Shown piece by piece: positions 57,735 to 64,000 of a DNA stretch of 64,000 nt (position 1 is the stretch's first letter; each line of letters opens with the position of its first letter). This DNA is from Rhyacophila brunnea. Its lineage: Eukaryota > Arthropoda > Insecta > Trichoptera > Rhyacophilidae. The notes under the pieces were generated by a model. It worked only from the letters and a program-made list of their open reading frames with translations. It was not told the origin of the DNA and did not search any database. Location: positions 248,001 to 312,000 of the forward strand of contig JAGYXB010000698.1 in assembly GCA_022495005.1 (NCBI GenBank), read 5' to 3'. A program made the position numbers and the translations under genes.

Positions 57735-58005
57735 AAAGCCGAAAATGGGGGGGGGGCTTGCTCGATTCTATGTACATGAAAGCAGACAAGACCACGTGAC
57801 GTAATAGAGGTTGCTAAACAGATGAAATGGCAATGGGCTAGACATATCGTTCGGTGAGTGGTTACAAAGCCACCCAAGGAGCATTAAACGCCCACATGCA
57901 AGCGATAAACAAGCTGGATAGACGATCTCATAGAGTTTCGGGACTAGGGAGCTGGGAAGGCCTTCATTCAGCAGTGGATCTACCCCAGCGTATGATGATG
58001 ATGAA
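57735..58005 (+). pseudogene. RTE-like LINE 3' end with GAT-repeat tail
   Basis: The frame-shifted translation gives EVAKQMKWQWARHIVR, WIDDLIEFRD and KAFIQQWIYPSV followed by stops. These are the C-terminal motifs of RTE-type ORF2 ('KWxWAGHIAR...W.DDI..F...W.....EAFVQQW'). It ends in GATGATGATG. A run of ten G lies near its start at 57747-57756. It is the same kind of 3' end as the minus-strand copy at 22146-22485. Confidence 0.85.
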
Positions 58006-58429
58006 TAATTCAATAATTAATAATAAATGTAATATCGATATCATTTCGAAGTAAATCAATAAACAATATTGCTACCTAATATATAAATTCTTAAATATTA
58101 TTACCATATTATAATCGTAGTAAGTATAAAAATAAATATTATTATCGCTTTTATTATTTCGATATTTCAGTACAAACTCTTAATATATTTTTTGCAATAT
58201 GTAATAAAATAACCTCTGAAGATTGGATAAACAAACATACTATATTTAAAAAATACTTAATAATAGTATTACCATAGACATTCGCAACAATCGTATTTCA
58301 TTTTATGCATAAAATATTTGTTGTGTAAACAAGTGCCAATGATTAATGAATTAATAAAAATATATGTATTCTTTTTAACACTACAACAATCCATGAGGCT
58401 CAATGACAGTAGTGTGGCGAAACAGTAAT
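58006..58429. other. AT-rich intergenic stretch
   Basis: Nothing is supported. Confidence 0.4.
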
Positions 58430-58570
58430 ATAATTAATAATAAAAAGAGTACAATAATAAACAATCACGAACACACAGGCTTTGGGAAAAATACATAAAT
58501 AAATTGTGACCTTACTTAGTATCAAACCCGGAATCCCCGTATATAAGGAAGCACCATACGCACAGGATTG
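58430..58570 (-). repeat. SINE family B copy
   Basis: ACAATCACGAACACACAGGC and TTTGGGAAAAATACATAAAT match the body of the SINE at 40793-40965. TATCAAACCCGGAATCCCCG is its decayed head. Confidence 0.75.
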
Positions 58571-59436
58571 CGATGACCCAAGGGATGATGATATACAGCA
58601 ATAATTTAATATGTTAGTAATATTATTATCGATATAATCTCCTACTATAAAATAACTATGGCATTCTTTATATTTGTAATATGCAATAACGCAATCGATT
58701 CATCAGAAGAATTAAAAGGGGACTTTGTCACCGATCAAATCTGTCATGCAATTATGAAATTATAATAACATCTTAAAACTCACAAATTGAGTATAGAGTG
58801 TTACCCAAAGCATAACAAAATTCTTGCAACTAATAACAAAAGGGACATAACATAACCACTCATATAATCACTATTAATATTATATGGCATCACTGTCATT
58901 CTTAATAATAGAATATTTTAATTTAATTTATGATTTTTTTTTTAATCGTGGGGTGCTCAAAAATAGTCAGTGCGTTGGGCATCAATGTCACTAAGCCCGC
59001 CACTGGACAAAACGTATACTTTAAGTTGAAAAATAATATGAAGTATTAAAAAAAAATAGTACACCTTTTTGATTTTTTTCCTTCCCCTACGTAAGTGATT
59101 CATGCCTTAAATCATGAAAATAGGCGTTTTAAAAGCACCAATATAAAATAATAGTGTAACACGTCATAATGTATTCCCAAGTGTAATTTTACTGTGAGAT
59201 ACTGATAACGCAAGAACCAGTTTCGGTGAAATTTATGTGAACTCTTTTCTCATAATATTCATATGCATGGAAACTTGTTAGGATTGAATAAAAATGTATT
59301 TTTTTATAATAAAAAAGCTTAGTAGATTGTTTTAAATTTTGTGTGAAAAATCATTTTAATATACTTACGTAATTTAACATAAAGCGATAGTCTGCGTCAT
59401 TATTTTTAAAATTACTTATGTTTTTTGTCATTAATG
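58571..59436. other. AT-rich intergenic stretch
   Basis: Nothing is supported. Confidence 0.4.
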
Positions 59437-59472
59437 ATAACCGTTAGTACATGTACATGTACTAACGGTTAT
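59437..59472. repeat. Perfect 36-bp palindrome
   Basis: The centre ACATGTACATGT is flanked by CCGTTAGT and ACTAACGG, and AT/AA steps extend it to 36 bp with no spacer. It could form a cruciform. No repeat copies were noticed elsewhere in the window. Confidence 0.95.
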
Positions 59473-60214
59473 GTCATACATATCTGTTAAAATGTATGCA
59501 TAATAAAACATGAATATTATCGAGTAATATTTATTAATGAAAAATAAATCTACTTATCGATAATCAAATATTATTGATCAATTTAAATTACGTTACCACG
59601 TATAGTAATGGAAATATTAATTATTATGCCATAGTAAAAAAATACTGTAAATATTTAAATGTTTGTCCATAAAAAAATGCAGTATTGCAACAAACTTGTT
59701 ATTTTATAATTGAATATTATTTCAAAATAATAATTATTTAAACTTGAAAACGTGGGTGAATTACACAATTCCAAAACACTTGAACACTAAAGTCTTGATA
59801 TGATCGGATTCCCGACAATGTGATTTACCAATTTAAGCAACTACAATCTATCAAATAATGATAGAAATTAACTAATCAACAATGAAGAGCTTCACAAATA
59901 TCGCTAATACTGGCTTTTGTAGTTTTGACTCGTTCTTGTTCGAGTTGAGACTGGCCAGCATCAGGATTTGACCAACTTTCACAAATAATTTTTGAGATTT
60001 TTTCGAATAGGTTTGTCGTTGAGGTATTTTTAAATTATGTTTGTTATATAAAGAATGTTTAATAAAAATAGAATAATATTCGACGTATGTTTAAAAAAAA
60101 TAATATAAATCAAATTATTAATTATATCTAGGTACCTACTAACTGAACTAATAAATAATATGGCGATATTTTATAATAAAGTGAAAGTAACTTATGTAAT
60201 AATTAAGTAATAGC
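59473..60214. other. Intergenic stretch with a degenerate family A piece
   Basis: TCGGATTCCCGACAATGTGA and TTTACCAATTTAAGCAACTA at about 59803-59845 parallel the module at 54790-54830. They are followed by a decayed family A 5' part to about 59900. No gene. Confidence 0.5.
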
Positions 60215-60372
60215 CTTTTTCAGAGAATTCATTCATCCAACTCATTGCGTTCTTACACAGGATCAAATACACATTAAAAAACAACATCGATTTTTTCATA
60301 ATTTACAAGTTGGAACTACCAACCCACGGCTTCATATTTATATAGAGTCGCTCTATCGACTATCCCGTTACG
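60215..60372 (-). repeat. SINE family C copy with tRNA-like head
   Basis: Body segments TCATCCAACTCATTGCGTTC and AAATACACATTAAAAAACAA precede, on the plus strand, AAGTTGGAACTACCAACCCA and GTCGCTCTATCGACTATCC. The latter is the complement of a decayed tRNA-like head whose A-box side reads GGATAGTCGATAGAGCGAC. Confidence 0.65.
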
Positions 60373-61355
60373 TAGGTGCACTACGCCAACGTGGATTTTG
60401 TTAACAAAATAAACAAATTATTAATACTATATGTTAGAAATAATCACAATATTAAAAACAATCTAAGTACCTATAATATTATGTTTTTAAATGCCGCTGA
60501 AATAAATAACTGAAAAATGTAAAAAATATGTAAATAAATAATTATAATATGATAATCACCATATTCCGTAGATTTGATTCATTTATTAATTACAAGGTTA
60601 AAGTAAATTTGATGAATTACATTTCGCACCAAAGGTTTAAATTTAAACGAATCGTGGAATATTTAATTAAAACGTAAATTTTGCGACAGAAAATATTAAA
60701 AATGTTGAGTGGTAAATTATTATTTATGGCTGTGGTATTTTTTATTCTTATATTCATTATAATCATTGATAAATAAGACAAATTATAAAATAATAGGTGT
60801 CCATTTTTCTCAGAATACAATACTAGTTTATGTAAAATCATGTATACACCTAAAACTTTATTCATATATCAAATTTAATAGAGTTTAATATCTTTCAATA
60901 ATTAACCCCTACCCCACCATATCCTTCCGACATTTTCTTCATTAAACTCGAATAATTACGACGCTCTCAAATGCAATCATTATATTCAATTATCTTAAAA
61001 AATAAATCGACGACATGCAAACTATTTTAAATTTCTATCTAGAACCTGTTCATAAGGAACTTATTATTAATACGATTTCAGATCGATTGGTTTGTCTTAA
61101 AAAAGATCGCTTTTTTAAAAGTTTAAGTATATATTTTCACTACAATAGCATTAATATCTATTAAATTTTAAGTCGCTACGAATACGTGAAATAGGTGATA
61201 AGACGTGACATAATATAATAATTATAATATGATGAAAACTAAATATAAATTTTGGCTAGGTATAATATAATATTAAAATTCAGATAATTTGGTTACAGGA
61301 ATCAAATTAATATTAAAATAATTATTTCATATAAGAGATGAGACATAAAACCATA
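60373..61355. other. AT-rich intergenic stretch
   Basis: Nothing is supported. Confidence 0.4.
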
Positions 61356-61363
61356 CATTTAGC

Positions 61364-61961
61364 CAGGTAAATTATAATACCGGTATTTCAAAACCGGTAT
61401 AAAATTATTTCTCGATACCGAAATACCGGTTTCATAAAACCAAAATACCGGTATTTTCAGTATTTTAGAAATCTTACAATTTTTTTTAGAAAATGAATTT
61501 AATGGTATTTTTCGATTACTTACTACTATATTGTATAATGTATTGTATGCTGCCAAAATGCAAGTATATTGACTAAAACTAACAAAAGTTAAATAAAAAT
61601 AATACAAAATCCCTCAAATATACCTATAGAATTGTTGCGATGAATTAACATAGGTACCTACATAGAAAAATAAAACATTTTTGGCAAATATTTTTAATTA
61701 TTCTATAACTAAACGTTAAATTTGAGAGAGATTTTCCTGCACTCGGACTTATTGGTATTAATTATAAATTATTTGTAAAAAATATAAGTTCCACAATATT
61801 ATGATCTATACATATTTATGAAGGTCAACATAATAAATTTAGGTAGATACTATAGATTGCTAGAACATAATATTTTAAATAGATTTTAATAGCTATGTTT
61901 ATTGATAGGTACTTCTTTTTTCTATGTGTTCATTCACATTCATTCCGTATTGCAATCCCTA
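61364..61961. mobile_element. hAT-like MITE, CCGGTATT-rich family, copy 2
   Basis: Octamers CATTTAGC (61356-61363) and CATTTAAC (61962-61969) flank the element, 7 of 8 identical. The left end CAGGTAAATTATAATACCGG carries at least four ACCGGTAT-type words in its first 90 bp. The right end, reversed, reads TAGGGATTGCAATACGG. The element is 598 bp with no transposase and shares ends with 22488-23013. Confidence 0.85.
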
Positions 61962-61969
61962 CATTTAAC

Positions 61970-62624
61970 AAGTACTTTATACAGAATAATAGAGGAAATT
62001 TTATTACTACTATCAAAGTTCTAAATCAGGAGAAGTAACACTTTTTATTCATCGAAATATTTGATCAGATGTAATATAATAAAAAACGTAGTGTTTGCGT
62101 TTAATTTACGATAATAGTAGCCAGCCAGTAAGTTTGCTCTGCTTGTTAAGATAAGGCAAATTTCAACCGTCTGAAAAACAATTGAAGTTACCTACATACC
62201 ATATTCGGTGTTATATTAGTTCGCAGAGAAAGCTGGGATTTAGTTAGACTAGAAATCCGTATTTCTTGTTTCTGTTCACATTGTCGGAATGAAGATATCT
62301 AGAACTGCTAGACTTTAGGAAAACGACCAGAGGTGGAATTTGAAACAGACGGATCATGAGCTTTATGCATCAAGGATAAATTGGTAAATTAATTTGACAA
62401 TAAATTGCACATAATATTTCTCTTTTCAAGAATATTATCAAATAATCATATATTTTTTTAGATATTTCGTTCTATAACGTTTTTAAAAATATAGAAAAAC
62501 CTTTCGGTTTATATGGAAAAAATAAATAAACTGAGCAATATTATAATATTAATCTTATTGCATCGTTTTCTCTCGCGTGACTTTGCTCCAACTACGTCAT
62601 ATTTATATAACTATTTTTTTTATT
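61970..62624. other. AT-rich intergenic stretch
   Basis: Nothing is supported. Confidence 0.4.
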
Positions 62625-62910
62625 TAAACGAATAATTCACAAGATTTAATAATGTAACATTATTTTTATTGAAGATATATCATTTGAAAATACTTCTGAG
62701 AAATATATTTATAACCAATAGAAAAAATCTTTTTTGATAAAAATTCGTCACAATTAGATAAGATTCCTATAGCATAGTGGTCAATGCACGGTGGCGCAAA
62801 TCCCGAAAGATGCAGGTCCGAATCCTGGTGGGTGTCATATTGAAAAAAAAATATACTATTGGTCATATATTTCTCAGAATTATTTTCAAATTATGTATGT
62901 AAATTAATAG
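62625..62910. repeat. Head-to-head family A copies around one tRNA-like module
   Basis: The left half (62625-62755) is a minus-strand family A body and tail (AACGAATAATTCACAAGATT, ATAACCAATAGAAAAAATC). The right half is plus strand: tRNA-like module at about 62758-62840 (B box GCAGGTCCGAATCCTGG), then body (CTATTGGTCATATATTTCTC, CAAATTATGTATG). The two bodies face each other as an inverted repeat with the single module between them. Confidence 0.8.
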
Positions 62911-63689
62911 TCACCCAATTATAACACCTAACTAAAGCAATGTTTCTAAAAAAAGATAGAGAATCTCGTTGATTTCTGTGAAATAAGTTAGTATTAAATT
63001 TAATCAATGACAATAATGTTATGACAACCAAAATATTCATCAAGATTAATAAGTATATTATATTAATTATATTATATTACATTAAAGATAATATAATAAT
63101 TAAAAAGAACATATAGTAATGCTATTGAATGCACGCAATTAAGCAATGCATATAGGTTCATAACTAAGTACATTTTACATCAATTTATACGTAAGTGAAA
63201 GATGAAATATCTTGCCATCTAGGTATATATTATTGAATGCGAATTCATTCCTTTACTGGTCATATCAATGCAATAAAAGGTTTTACATTTTTTTGCTATC
63301 TTTATGCAAAGAATAAGCATTGACGTCATTCGAATTCGTGGATTACAGGTTACAGGTGAAAATAGTTCGTATAATATCATGATATGATTGATTATATCAC
63401 AAAGGTAATAATATTGCAAAAAATACTTTCCATGTAGGTATGGTGATAGGTTTTAGTAGGTTTTTTATCAAAATATAATATTTTTAGACATTTCAACAAA
63501 ATAGATAAATCATAATTCTGGCATAAATCTATGAAGATGATTTATTAGAAAACTAAATACCTATTTCATTTATTTTTTAAAGCTTGTAACACAAAAAACC
63601 AACAAAAAAATTATAAAGAACTTAAAGACACACTTTTTATATATTTCATCGAACATTCATTAAAATAAAATAGGTAAATGACGTAATAT
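62911..63689. other. AT-rich intergenic stretch
   Basis: Nothing is supported. Confidence 0.4.
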
Positions 63690-63850
63690 TTTATATTCAT
63701 TCTTATTCATCATCATTCGTGGCTCTTGGCTTTCTCTAAATATCGTCCCCATTCTGATTCTCCAATACAAGATGACGATTGCATGCGCATCGAATTACTG
63801 ATACTTGGTCCTCCAAACACTTCTCCAACTGGACGTTTTTAAACTTCCCG
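63690..63850 (-). pseudogene. Possible LINE 3' end
   Basis: The minus strand reads GESEWGRYLEKAKSHE followed by consecutive stops in a GATGATGA tail. That resembles the last residues and tail of RTE-type LINEs. The match is short, so this is tentative. Confidence 0.4.
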
Positions 63851-63894
63851 GGTTGATCCAAGTACAAGTATATATTACAGTGGCAAAGACTACT

Positions 63895-64000
63895 TAACTG
63901 GCTCTCACATTTAAACTAGCCTCGTCTGCCGCACAGCCATAAATCAAACTTTCTATGATCGTCGCTCCGATGTTGCATATCAAGACCGCGCACATAGCGA
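63895..64000 (-). repeat. Second copy of the 8.5-kb element, cut by the window end
   Basis: ACTGGCTCTCACATTTAAAC is the terminus. The reverse complement then matches 8757-8860, including ATATGCAACA and ATTTATGGCTGTGCGG, in order. Only about 105 bp are visible. Confidence 0.8.

Overview
The window looks like AT-rich nuclear DNA from an insect. Supporting signs are a block of CCTAA/TTAGG units (the common insect telomere motif) at the left edge, an intron-containing tRNA-Tyr gene, a serpin with GT-AG introns, a dead mariner transposon with TA target duplication, RTE-like and Jockey/CR1-like LINE fragments, tRNA-derived SINEs and many MITEs. The order cannot be fixed from sequence alone. Base composition and repeat style suggest a hemipteran or lepidopteran, and this is a guess. 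No bacterial, plasmid or phage features are present.

Genes. Only two host genes can be supported. An intact tRNA-Tyr(GTA) gene with a short anticodon-loop intron lies at 3608-3699 (+). The last two coding exons of a serpin lie at 4647-4832 and 6477-6761 (+). They share a phase-0 intron, keep the reactive-loop hinge, and end at a stop codon about 240 bp before an AATAAA. The earlier serpin exons are not recognised here and are probably to the left of the window. From about 7.0 kb to 64 kb I see no convincing host protein-coding gene: this is about 57 kb of repeat-dominated intergenic or intronic sequence.

Layout. 0-7 kb: telomere-like block, a hAT-like MITE, tRNA-Tyr, then the serpin 3' end, whose intron holds a hairpin, a family A repeat and a LINE fragment. 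8-11 kb: inverted-repeat elements and a SINE. 13.2-14.5 kb: mariner, full length but broken by about five frameshifts. 15.9-17.3 kb and 23.7-24.9 kb: two loci of a foldback repeat family, the second carrying two nested MITEs. 22.1-23.0 kb: RTE-like LINE 3' end followed by a CCGGTAT-rich hAT-like MITE. 26.4, 29.9 and 54.1 kb: long inverted repeats, the last almost a perfect 283-bp palindrome. 31 and 51 kb: two copies of one PIF/Harbinger-like element, the second shorter. 29-46 kb and 54-63 kb: dense SINE-like copies of three families (A, B and C). 45-50 kb and 61 kb: several hAT-like and one Harbinger-like MITE with target duplications visible. 55.3-56.6 kb: the largest LINE remnant, with a YADD reverse transcriptase motif.

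How it fits together. The window is mainly a record of transposition. Several insertions can be dated relative to each other because related empty sites or intact target duplications are visible: the MITE at 49900-50223, the SINE at 40793-40965 and the TTAA MITE at 24375-24902. I found no defence island, biosynthetic cluster or new enzymatic system. The most unusual items are the near-perfect palindrome at 53953-54235, the family A repeat that carries an internal rather than 5' tRNA-like module, and the stacked foldback loci.
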